A stretch of 64,000 bases of DNA from Streptomyces sindenensis. Its GTDB lineage: Bacteria; Actinomycetota; Actinomycetes; Streptomycetales; Streptomycetaceae. The DNA lies in assembly GCF_014649035.1 (NCBI RefSeq), contig NZ_BMSG01000008.1, positions 145,240-209,239 of the forward strand, read 5' to 3'. The notes under the pieces were generated by a model. It was not told where the DNA came from. It saw nothing but the letters and a program-made list of their open reading frames with translations, and did not search any database. The position numbers and the translations under genes were made by a program. Shown here one piece after another: positions 45,815 through 53,092 of this stretch (its first letter is position 1; every line of letters starts with the position of its first letter).

Positions 45815-46453
45815 GTGCGGGGCGCGGACGCCGGTGAGCGCGGTGACGACCGGGTCGAGCGCCTGGTTGATCTCGTCGCCGATGGAGCGGAAGAAGGTGA
45901 TGGGCGCGCCGTAGGGGTCGTAGACCTCGTCCGCCTCGGCGGTCGGGGCCAGCAGCCAGCCGCGCAGCGCGGCGGCGGCGCGCACCAGGGCGCGGGCGCG
46001 CTCGACGACGCCCTCGTCGCGCGGGTCGGGCAGGGTGGCCGGGTCTATCGCCCGGACCAGCCGGGTGAACTCCTTGAGCGTGAAGGTGCGCAGGCCCGCG
46101 GAGTGGCCCATGGAGATGACCTGGGCGCGGTGGTCGCGGGTGGCGGTGAGGACCAGGTCGGCGCGGATGACGTGCTCGTCGAGCAGTTCGCGGCCGACGA
46201 AGCCGGTGTGGTCCGCGCCGAAGTCGGCGAGGACGACCTCGGCGTTGGCCTCCATGGGGGCGCCCTCATGGCCCCAGGTGCCGGCGCTCTCCACGATCAG
46301 GCCACCGCTGAGCGGGTCGCCGAGGCGGTCCACCAGGGCATGGCGGGTCAGCCGCTCGGTGATGGGCGAGCGGCAGACGTTGCCGGTGCTGACGTGGAGG
46401 ATGCGGAAGGTGTCGGTCCGCCCCGCTATGCCACGCCCCTCGGGGGCGGTCAA
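45812..46453 (-). CDS. Low-molecular-weight phosphatase-like protein lacking the nucleophile Cys
   Basis: 213 residues. TTG 46453 overlaps the stop of the preceding gene (TTGA). The fold and P-loop are those of low-molecular-weight protein tyrosine phosphatases and arsenate reductases, but the loop reads FRILHVSTGNVCRSPITERL: the first Cys of V-C-x-G-N-x-C-R-S is Ser22, while Cys27, Arg28 and Ser29 remain. The general-acid Asp may be in LPDPRDEG. It should therefore be catalytically weak or a substrate-binding pseudo-enzyme. The C-terminus ends in GDEINQALDPVVTALTGVRA. It sits between sua5 and glyA, as in other Streptomyces. Confidence 0.85.
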   Translation of the reverse strand: MTAPEGRGIAGRTDTFRILHVSTGNVCRSPITERLTRHALVDRLGDPLSGGLIVESAGTWGHEGAPMEANAEVVLADFGADHTGFVGRELLDEHVIRADLVLTATRDHRAQVISMGHSAGLRTFTLKEFTRLVRAIDPATLPDPRDEGVVERARALVRAAAALRGWLLAPTAEADEVYDPYGAPITFFRSIGDEINQALDPVVTALTGVRAPH

Positions 46454-47097
46454 TTGGCCACCTCGAGGTCGGGAACCACCTTGCGCAGCTCCTCCGCGGA
46501 GAGGGCGCCGGCGCGCAGCAGGACCGGGGTGGCGCCGGTGACGTCGACGATGGAGGACGGCACGATGCCGGGCGTCGGGCCGCCGTCGAGGTAGACGGAG
46601 ACGGAGTCGCCGAGCATGCCCTGGGCGGCGTCGCAGTCCTCGGGCGAGGGGTGCCCGGTGAGGTTGGCGCTGGAGACGGCCATCGGGCCGACCTCGGTCA
46701 GCAGCTCGATGGCGACCGGGTGCAGCGGCATCCGGATGGCAACGGTGCCCCGGGTGTCGCCGAGGTCCCACTGGAGGGAGGGCTGGTGCCGGGCGACGAG
46801 GGTGAGGGCGCCGGGCCAGAAGGCGTCGACGAGCTCCCACGCCTCCTCGGAGAAGTCGGTGACCAGGCCGTGCAGGGTGTTCGGGGAGCCGATGAGGACG
46901 GGGGTGGGCATGTTGCGGCCCCGGCCCTTGGCGTCCAGCAGGTCCGCGACGGCCTCCGAGGTGAAGGCGTCCGCACCGATCCCGTAGACGGTGTCGGTGG
47001 GCAGCACGACCAGTTCGCCCCGGCGGACGGCCGATGCGGCCTCGCGCAGGCCCGTGGTCCGGTCGGTAGCGTCGTTGCAGTCGTATCGCCGAGCCAT
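46450..47097 (-). CDS. L-threonylcarbamoyladenylate synthase (Sua5/YrdC)
   Basis: 215 residues. ATG 47097 (MARRYDCNDATDRTTGLREA) has GAGGAGG upstream. KxR..SxN motifs of the YrdC fold: ELVVLPTDTVYGIGADAFTS, GRNMPTPVLIG, TVAIRMPLHPVAIELL and PMAVSSANLTGHPSPED. It makes threonylcarbamoyl-AMP for the t6A37 modification of ANN-decoding tRNAs. It overlaps the phosphatase-like gene and follows prmC by 58 bp, consistent with a translation-factor operon. Confidence 0.95.
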   Translation of the reverse strand: MARRYDCNDATDRTTGLREAASAVRRGELVVLPTDTVYGIGADAFTSEAVADLLDAKGRGRNMPTPVLIGSPNTLHGLVTDFSEEAWELVDAFWPGALTLVARHQPSLQWDLGDTRGTVAIRMPLHPVAIELLTEVGPMAVSSANLTGHPSPEDCDAAQGMLGDSVSVYLDGGPTPGIVPSSIVDVTGATPVLLRAGALSAEELRKVVPDLEVAN

Positions 47098-47155
47098 CAG
47101 CCGGCCTCCTCGGACAGGTACGGGTACGGGTACGGGTGGTGGTGCCGGGGGCCGG

Positions 47156-48001
47156 TCACGGCATGGCCTTGCGGGCGGTGGCGAACCGGGGGCGCTTGTT
47201 GAGGTCGGGGTGGTCGGCGGCATCCGCCCAGCCCCGCTCCTCGGTGAAGATCCACGGGACCTGGCCGCCCTGGGTGTCGGCGTGCTCGATGACGACGAGG
47301 CCGCCGGGGCGCAGCAGCCGGTGGGCGGTGCGTTCGATGCCGCGGATGGTGTCGAGGCCGTCCTCGCCGGAGAACAGGGCCATCTCCGGGTCGTGGTCGC
47401 GGGCCTCGGGGGCGACGTACTCCCACTCGGTGAGCGGGATGTACGGCGGGTTGGAGATCACCAGGTCGACCTGGCCGTCGAGCTCGGGAAGGGCGCTCAG
47501 GGCGTCTCCCTTGTGCACGGTGACCCTGGACCCCTCGGCGTTCTTCCGCGTCCACCTGAGGGCGTCCTCGGAGAGCTCCACGGCGTGGACGCGGGAGCGG
47601 GGGACCTCCTGGGCCATGGCGAGCGCGATGGCGCCCGATCCGGTGCACAGGTCGACGACGACGGGCTCGACGACGTCCATCGCGCGCACGGCGTCTATGG
47701 CCCAGCCGACGACCGACTCGGTCTCCGGGCGGGGCACGAAGACGCCGGGTCCGACCTGGAGCTCCAGGTAGCGGAAGAAGGCGCGGCCGGTGATGTGCTG
47801 GAGGGGTTCGCGGGCCTCGCGCCGGGCGATGGCCTCCCAGTACCGGGCGTCGAAGTCGCTGTCGGGGACCGTGTGGAGCGCGCCCCGCTTCACCCCGTGG
47901 ACGAAGGCCGCGAGTTCCTCGGCGTCGAATCGCGGTGAGGGGACACCGGCGTCGGCCAGCCGCTGGGTGGCCTGGGCCACCTCGGCGAGCAGCAGGTTCA
48001 T
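47156..48001 (-). CDS. prmC: Release factor glutamine methyltransferase PrmC
   Basis: 281 residues. The N-terminal helical domain binds the release factor; the C-terminal Rossmann methyltransferase has VVDLCTGSGAIALAMAQEVP (SAM motif I) and VISNPPYIPLTEWE (NPPY). It methylates the GGQ glutamine of RF1, whose gene prfA lies 40 bp upstream. ATG 48001 (MNLLLAEVAQATQRLADAGV) matches the family. Confidence 0.96.
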   Translation of the reverse strand: MNLLLAEVAQATQRLADAGVPSPRFDAEELAAFVHGVKRGALHTVPDSDFDARYWEAIARREAREPLQHITGRAFFRYLELQVGPGVFVPRPETESVVGWAIDAVRAMDVVEPVVVDLCTGSGAIALAMAQEVPRSRVHAVELSEDALRWTRKNAEGSRVTVHKGDALSALPELDGQVDLVISNPPYIPLTEWEYVAPEARDHDPEMALFSGEDGLDTIRGIERTAHRLLRPGGLVVIEHADTQGGQVPWIFTEERGWADAADHPDLNKRPRFATARKAMP

Positions 48002-48041
48002 CGCGGTTCTCCGTACGGGGTGTGCGGGGCGGGCGGGTCGC

Positions 48042-49118
48042 TTACGCGTTGGCGAGCTTGGCGGCGGAGTCGGCGTCGACGCACGCCTGGATGACCGCGT
48101 CCAGGTCGCCGTCGAGCACCTGGTCCAAGTTGTACGCCTTGAAGCCGACGCGGTGGTCCGAGATGCGGTTTTCCGGGAAGTTGTAGGTCCGGATCTTCTC
48201 GGAGCGGTCGACGGTACGGACCTGGCTGCGGCGGACGTCGGAGGCTTCCTGCTCGGCGGCCTCCTGGGCGGCGGCGAGCAGCCGGGACCGCAGGATGCGC
48301 ATGGCCTGCTCCTTGTTCTGGAGCTGGCTCTTCTCGTTCTGGCAGGAGGCGACGACCCCGGTCGGCAGGTGCGTGATGCGGACGGCGGAGTCGGTCGTGT
48401 TGACGGACTGGCCGCCGGGGCCCGAGGAGCGGTAGACGTCGATACGGAGATCGTTGGCGTGGATCTCGACGTCGACCTCCTCGGCCTCGGGGGTGACGAG
48501 CACGCCCGCGGCGGAGGTGTGGATGCGGCCCTGGGACTCGGTGGAGGGCACGCGCTGCACGCGGTGCACGCCGCCCTCGTACTTCATCCGGGCCCAGACA
48601 CCCTGGCCGGGCTCGGTGGCGCCGTTGCCGCCCTTGGTCTTGACCGCGACCTGGACGTCCTTGTAGCCGCCGAGCTCGGACTCGGTGGAGTCGATGATCT
48701 CGGTCTTCCAGCCGACGCGCTCGGCGTAGCGCAGGTACATGCGCAGGAGGTCCCCGGCGAACAGGGCGGACTCGTCGCCGCCGGCGCCCGCCTTGATCTC
48801 CAGGAGCACGTCCTTGTCGTCGCTGGGGTCGCGCGGGACGAGGAGGAGGCGGAGCTTCTCCGTGATCTCCTCGCGCTGCTTCTCCAGCTCCTTGACCTCG
48901 GCGGCGAAGTCGGGGTCGTCCGCGGCGAACTCGCGGGCGGTCTCGATGTCGTCGCCGGTCTGCTTCCAGGTCCGGTACGTGGAGACGATCGGGGTCAGCT
49001 CCGCGTAGCGCTTGTTCAGCTTGCGCGCGTTCGCCTGGTCGGCGTGGACCGACGGGTCGGCGAGCTTCTTCTCGAGATCGGTGTGCTCACCGATCAGTTC
49101 CTCGACCGCCTCGAACAT
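48042..49118 (-). CDS. prfA: Peptide chain release factor 1
   Basis: 358 residues. The stop-codon reading motif is RF1-like ([17 protein letters not shown], PxT form rather than the SPF of RF2). The catalytic loop is [19 protein letters not shown]. It recognises UAG and UAA and triggers peptide release. Followed by prmC; preceded by rpmE with a terminator between, so the prfA group needs its own promoter. Confidence 0.97.
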   Translation of the reverse strand: MFEAVEELIGEHTDLEKKLADPSVHADQANARKLNKRYAELTPIVSTYRTWKQTGDDIETAREFAADDPDFAAEVKELEKQREEITEKLRLLLVPRDPSDDKDVLLEIKAGAGGDESALFAGDLLRMYLRYAERVGWKTEIIDSTESELGGYKDVQVAVKTKGGNGATEPGQGVWARMKYEGGVHRVQRVPSTESQGRIHTSAAGVLVTPEAEEVDVEIHANDLRIDVYRSSGPGGQSVNTTDSAVRITHLPTGVVASCQNEKSQLQNKEQAMRILRSRLLAAAQEAAEQEASDVRRSQVRTVDRSEKIRTYNFPENRISDHRVGFKAYNLDQVLDGDLDAVIQACVDADSAAKLANA

Positions 49119-49214
49119 GCGGGGGCTCCTGGTTGCTCTGAAGTCTGCGGGCCTGCTGAAGGGCGTACGGCCCGGTGGGGTGTCGCCCGGGGGCTCCCCC
49201 GGGCACCCGACCGG

Positions 49215-49264
49215 AAAAAACGCCGGTTCCGACGCCCCCGGGAAGAGGGCGCCAGGAACCGGCG
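49215..49264 (-). terminator. rpmE terminator
   Basis: A long interrupted stem (CGCCGGTTCC at 49221-49230 with GGAACCGGCG at 49255-49264, plus GACGCCC with GGGCGCC inside) is followed on the minus strand by six T (AAAAAA at 49215-49220 on the plus strand). Confidence 0.88.
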
Positions 49265-49274
49265 CAGTGGCTCG

Positions 49275-49499
49275 CTACTTGCTGGCGGAGCCGGCAGCCT
49301 TGCCGAAGCGGGCCTCGAAGCGGGCCACGCGGCCGCCGGTGTCGAGGATCTTCTGCTTGCCCGTGTAGAACGGGTGGCACTCGGAGCAGACGTCGGCACG
49401 GATGGTGCCGTTGTCGATGGTGCTCCGGGTGGTGAACGACGCACCGCAGGTGCAGCTGACCTGCGTCTCGACGTACTCGGGGTGAATGTCGCGCTTCAA
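49275..49499 (-). CDS. rpmE: Ribosomal protein bL31, zinc-binding form
   Basis: 74 residues. The two Cys pairs CTCGAS (C16 and C18) and [13 protein letters not shown] identify the zinc-containing (C+) form of L31; a zinc-free paralogue usually exists elsewhere in Streptomyces. It lies in the 50S central protuberance. ATG 49499 ([20 protein letters not shown]) has TAGGAGACACC upstream. A perfect sigma-R promoter precedes it, matching the known disulphide-stress control of rpmE in S. coelicolor: the Cys cluster makes zinc loss a plausible stress signal. Confidence 0.97.
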   Translation of the reverse strand: MKRDIHPEYVETQVSCTCGASFTTRSTIDNGTIRADVCSECHPFYTGKQKILDTGGRVARFEARFGKAAGSASK

Positions 49500-49603
49500 G
49501 GTGTCTCCTAGTTTCGGGAGGGCGCCGGGTCGTCCGCGCGGATTTGCGGGGCCGTGAACCGGGGCCGACGTACCAGTCTGCCAGGACCGGCCGTATCTCC
49601 CAA

Positions 49604-49629
49604 AACCGGGGGCGGGGCGCGGGTATTCC
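49604..49629 (-). promoter_or_regulatory. Sigma-R promoter of rpmE
   Basis: On the minus strand GGAAT (49629-49625) and GTT (49606-49604) are exactly 18 bases apart, the sigma-R consensus GGAAT-N18-GTT. Predicted transcription start is about 49597, roughly 100 bases before rpmE. rpmE is an established sigma-R (thiol-stress) target in S. coelicolor. Confidence 0.88.
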
Positions 49630-49664
49630 CGCCGCCCGGCCGTGCACCCGGGGTGACCGGTGGG

Positions 49665-50768
49665 CTACTCGACGACCTGGTCGGCGTCGCCCTTGTCGCC
49701 GGCCGACTTCTCGGTGGCGGAGGCGGGAATCGGCCGGTCGTTCCTGAGCGCGGCCCACACCTGCCGGCCGGCCTTCTCCTGCGGGAGGACGCGGTTCGGG
49801 TCGGCCGGGTCGTACTCCACGGGGAGGGTCACCATGTGGACGTTGTCGGCGCCCAGCCCCTTGAGGCCGTTCGCGAACCCGGTGAGCTTCTTGACCGAGC
49901 CGAGTCCGGAGTCGGTGGTGACGGCCTTGGTGGCGGCGTCCGCGAGCCCGAAGAGCTTCTGGGGGCTGGAGAACACGCCGACGCTCTTCGTCTGCTCCAT
50001 GAGCGCCTTGATGAACGCCTGCTGGAGCTGGATGCGTCCCAGGTCGCTGCCGTCGCCGACGCTCTTGCGGGTACGGACGAGGCCGAGGGACTCCGCACCG
50101 TTCAGGGTGTGGGTGCCGGGCTCCAGGTCGAGGTGGCTCTTGGAGTCGTTGATCGCGGTCCTCGTGGTGATCTCGACGCCGCCGAGTTCGTCGATGAGCT
50201 TCTCGAAGCCGGTGAAGTCGACTTCCAGGTAGTGGTCCATGCGGATGCCGGACATCGACTCGACGGTCTTGACCGCGCAGGCGGGCCCGCCGACCTCGTA
50301 GGCGGTGTTGAACATCGCCCGGTGCTCGGCGGGGACCTGGTCTCCGGTGGTGTCGCTCTCGCAGGCGGGGCGTTCGATCAGGGTGTCGCGCGGTATCGAG
50401 ACGACACTCGCGGACTTGTGGCCCTTGTCGACGTGGACGACCATCGCCGTGTCGGAGCGGGCCGCGCCCTCGTCCCGGCCGTACTTCCCGTTGTCGCCGG
50501 AGCGCGAGTCGGAGCCCAGCACCAGGATGTCCTGCGAGCCGTCGTCCACGTCGTCGGGACGGTCGGCGCCGAGCCTGGCGTCGATGTCGATGGTGGAGAG
50601 GTTGCCGTCGAGCGCCAGGTAGGCGTAGCCGAGCCCGGCCCCGCCGACGACCACGACTCCCGCCGCCGTCCAGGCCGCGACGACCTTGGCGCGATGCCGG
50701 CGGGTCGGTTTCCTCCGTCGGCTGCCGGTGCCGCGTATACGGCCCGTGCCCCTGTTCTGCTCGCTCAC
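49665..50768 (-). CDS. LCP (LytR-CpsA-Psr) family cell-wall ligase
   Basis: 367 residues. A cytoplasmic basic N-terminus (RRRKPTRRHR), one membrane span near residues 33-52 (WTAAGVVVVGGAGLGYAYLA) and the LCP domain: ILVLGSDSRSGDNGKYG, SDTAMVVHVDKGHKSASVVS and IPRDTLIE (Arg and Asp that bind the pyrophosphate lipid). LCP enzymes attach teichoic acid, capsule or arabinogalactan-like polymers to peptidoglycan. The start is GTG 50768. It may use lipid-linked glycans begun by the WecA/MraY-type enzyme at 42910-44199; that link is inference. Confidence 0.93.
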   Translation of the reverse strand: MSEQNRGTGRIRGTGSRRRKPTRRHRAKVVAAWTAAGVVVVGGAGLGYAYLALDGNLSTIDIDARLGADRPDDVDDGSQDILVLGSDSRSGDNGKYGRDEGAARSDTAMVVHVDKGHKSASVVSIPRDTLIERPACESDTTGDQVPAEHRAMFNTAYEVGGPACAVKTVESMSGIRMDHYLEVDFTGFEKLIDELGGVEITTRTAINDSKSHLDLEPGTHTLNGAESLGLVRTRKSVGDGSDLGRIQLQQAFIKALMEQTKSVGVFSSPQKLFGLADAATKAVTTDSGLGSVKKLTGFANGLKGLGADNVHMVTLPVEYDPADPNRVLPQEKAGRQVWAALRNDRPIPASATEKSAGDKGDADQVVE

Positions 50769-50886
50769 GCGTCTCCCTCGTCACTCCCGTTGCCCGCGTG
50801 CCCCCTGCCGTGGTGTTCCACGCGCGGTCGGCCTCCCCTGTCAAGTCCTCAAGACGGCCGAAGCACGAAGAAGGGTTGCACAGACG

Positions 50887-50919
50887 CCTGTGGCCCCCGT
50901 CGGGGACGGGGGCCACAGG
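50887..50919 (-). terminator. Terminator downstream of the secreted protease gene
   Basis: A perfect 15-bp stem (50887-50901 with 50905-50919) with a 3-base loop (GGG), 110 bp past the protease stop and 119 bp before the LCP start, both on the minus strand. No clear T tract. Confidence 0.75.
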
Positions 50920-51028
50920 TCTTACCGGCGTACGAGCCGTGAGGCGGCGTTCACCTGGGGTTTCGTGCCCCGTACAGCGATCGTGCGGTGTGCTCGGAAG
51001 CCGTACGGGATGTGGTCAAGGTCTCGGC

Positions 51029-52804
51029 TCAGCCGAACAGGTCGTAGTTGTTGGCCCCACTGCCCAGCAGCTTGCGCGAGCCGAAGATGCCGCTGTCGGA
51101 CCTGCCGGTGCCCGGGTAGAGGTAGAGCTCGCCGGTCTTCACCCGGACGATGATGTCCGCGCGGCCGTCGCCGGTGAAGTCACCGGTGGTGACCAGGGCC
51201 GTGGCCACGTCCCAGGTCCGGACGAGGATCTTGGACGCGAACGGGGCGCTCGCCTTGCCCGTGCCCGGGAAGAGGTACAGCTTCCCGCCGCTGCCGCGGG
51301 CGATGATGTCGGCCTTGCCGTCGCCGGTGAAGTCACCGCTGCCGCGGACCATGTTGTAGTTCAGCCCGCCGCCGCCGATCTTGATCCGGGAGGCGAAGCT
51401 ACCGTTGCCCTTGCCCGGGTACAGCCAGAAGCCGCCGGAGGAGTCGGTCGAGAGGACGTCCGGGTGGCCGTCGCTCGTCAGGTCACCGGGAGCGAGGATC
51501 TGCGTCCGGGTCGCCCAGCCGGTCGCCAGGCGCTTGGTCTGCCACGCGTCGGCGGCGATGCTGTACCACTGCCAGTACAGGTTGCCGTCCGAGCCGCGCA
51601 CCAGCAGGTCCTGGTTGTCGTCCCGGTTCAGGTCCGTCTGGAGCAGCACGTTGATGCCGCCCCAGTCGGGGCTGTACGTGGACTTCGACATGGCGGTACC
51701 GGTGGACTCGAACTGGTACATCGTCTTGCTGGACTTCTTGCGGGCCATCAGGTCCGCCCGGTGGTCCCAGGTCATGTTGGTGTCGTAGGCACGCGCGTTG
51801 ATGGCGCCCGTGTAGGAGGTCACCTTCGCGAAGACGCTGTACGCGCCCTCTCCCACGCAGTCCTCGATGCCCCAGGAGACGATGCCGGCCAGCTTGCCGC
51901 CGATGACCAGCGGGCCGCCGGAGTCACCGTTGCACGCCCCGACGGTCTCCGCGTCGCTCGCGCCGGTCTTGCCCGCGCAGACCATGTGGCCCGCGACGAA
52001 GTAGCTGCCGTACGAATCGCGGCACGCCGAGTCCGAGACGATCGGCAGGGTCGCCGAGCGCAGGGTGGTGGAGATGTCGTCGCTGGTGGAGCTGGTGCGG
52101 CCCCAGCCGTAGACCTTGGCCTGGGTGCCCGCGGCGTAGAGGCCGGTGTCCGTGCTGGCCGCCACCGGGAGGGACTTGGCCGTGACCGGCTCGAAGAGGG
52201 TGAGGACGGCGACGTCGTTGTCGGCCGCGCCCTGCACGTCCTTGTAGACCGGGCTGCTCCACTGGCGGTAGGGCCAGGAGACGGTGCCGCTGCTGTTGGG
52301 CTCGGTGGAGGTGCTGTCGGTGACGACCGCGCCGTTGGCGTTCCAGTCGTAGCCCTTGACGCAGTGCGCGGCCGTGGCGATCTTCGTGGGCGCGATGACG
52401 ACGCCGCCGCAGAAGAAGCCGGTGTCGTCGCTCTCGTCGGCCGGGGTGCCCTGGTCGTCGTAGTACCAGAGTTGCGCCATCCAGGGGGCGCTGGTGATGG
52501 AGGTCTGCGTTCCGCCGATGACCATCGGGGCGGCGGTGCCCGGGCCGTCCCCGGCGAACTTGGCCGGCGGAAGCACCTCGCGGTCCGATGCGGACGCGTC
52601 GGCCACCCGCTCGCGCAGCTCCGACTCGGCCGGGGCGGCGGGCCGTTCGGGCGCTGCCGTCGGCAGCGAGGGCGCCGGCTCCTCGGCCTGCGACGTGGAC
52701 ATCGTCAGGGCGGTGCCGACGAGGGCGAGGGCGGTGACGGCCGCCGCGGGAACGGCGAGCCTGAGCCGGCGCGCGTGGCGGCCCCCCGTGGTGCGTATGT
52801 GCAC
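51029..52804 (-). CDS. Secreted trypsin-like protease with FG-GAP repeats
   Basis: 591 residues. GTG 52804 is set by GAAGGA upstream. Signal peptide to about residue 40 (RRLRLAVPAAAVTALALVGT, TMSTSQA), then a Pro/Ala-rich propeptide region (41-95). The S1 protease domain runs about 95-330 with IGGTQTSITSAPWMAQLW and a full triad: His147 (TAAHC), Asp197 (DNDVAVL) and Ser295 (GDSGGP). From about 345 to the end come FG-GAP/VCBS-type repeats (DLTSDGHPDVLSTDSSGG, DFTGDGKADIIARGSGG, DFTGDGRADIIVRVKTG), each with a Ca-binding DxxxDG loop. Six Cys suggest disulphides. An exported Ca-dependent protease; its target is unknown. Confidence 0.9.
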   Translation of the reverse strand: MHIRTTGGRHARRLRLAVPAAAVTALALVGTALTMSTSQAEEPAPSLPTAAPERPAAPAESELRERVADASASDREVLPPAKFAGDGPGTAAPMVIGGTQTSITSAPWMAQLWYYDDQGTPADESDDTGFFCGGVVIAPTKIATAAHCVKGYDWNANGAVVTDSTSTEPNSSGTVSWPYRQWSSPVYKDVQGAADNDVAVLTLFEPVTAKSLPVAASTDTGLYAAGTQAKVYGWGRTSSTSDDISTTLRSATLPIVSDSACRDSYGSYFVAGHMVCAGKTGASDAETVGACNGDSGGPLVIGGKLAGIVSWGIEDCVGEGAYSVFAKVTSYTGAINARAYDTNMTWDHRADLMARKKSSKTMYQFESTGTAMSKSTYSPDWGGINVLLQTDLNRDDNQDLLVRGSDGNLYWQWYSIAADAWQTKRLATGWATRTQILAPGDLTSDGHPDVLSTDSSGGFWLYPGKGNGSFASRIKIGGGGLNYNMVRGSGDFTGDGKADIIARGSGGKLYLFPGTGKASAPFASKILVRTWDVATALVTTGDFTGDGRADIIVRVKTGELYLYPGTGRSDSGIFGSRKLLGSGANNYDLFG

Positions 52805-53033
52805 GCGGTGATCCTTCGGATAGGAACCGGCGGCACAAAAGGGCCCCGCCGGTCGGGAAACGGCGGGGGTGCGTGAACTGTCCGCTGCGCAGGGCGGATC
52901 GCCACAGGGCTTACGCCTCTGCCGTTCCGCCTCGATGGCCCCCCACCTCAACTGCCCCAGACATTACGTCAGTAACAACGACAAGGGAATGTGCAGAGAA
53001 GGAAAAGAAGAGGAAAAGGGAACCGGGACGACG

Positions 53034-53072
53034 GAAAAAGGATCCGCCCCCTCACCGGAGTGAGGGGGCGGA
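53034..53072 (-). terminator. rho terminator
   Basis: A perfect 13-bp stem (TCCGCCCCCTCAC at 53043-53055 with 53060-53072), loop CGGA, then TTTTT on the minus strand (AAAAAG at 53035-53040 on the plus strand), 21 bp past the rho stop. Confidence 0.92.
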
Positions 53073-53092
53073 GCCTGGAGGCGTGCGACCGG

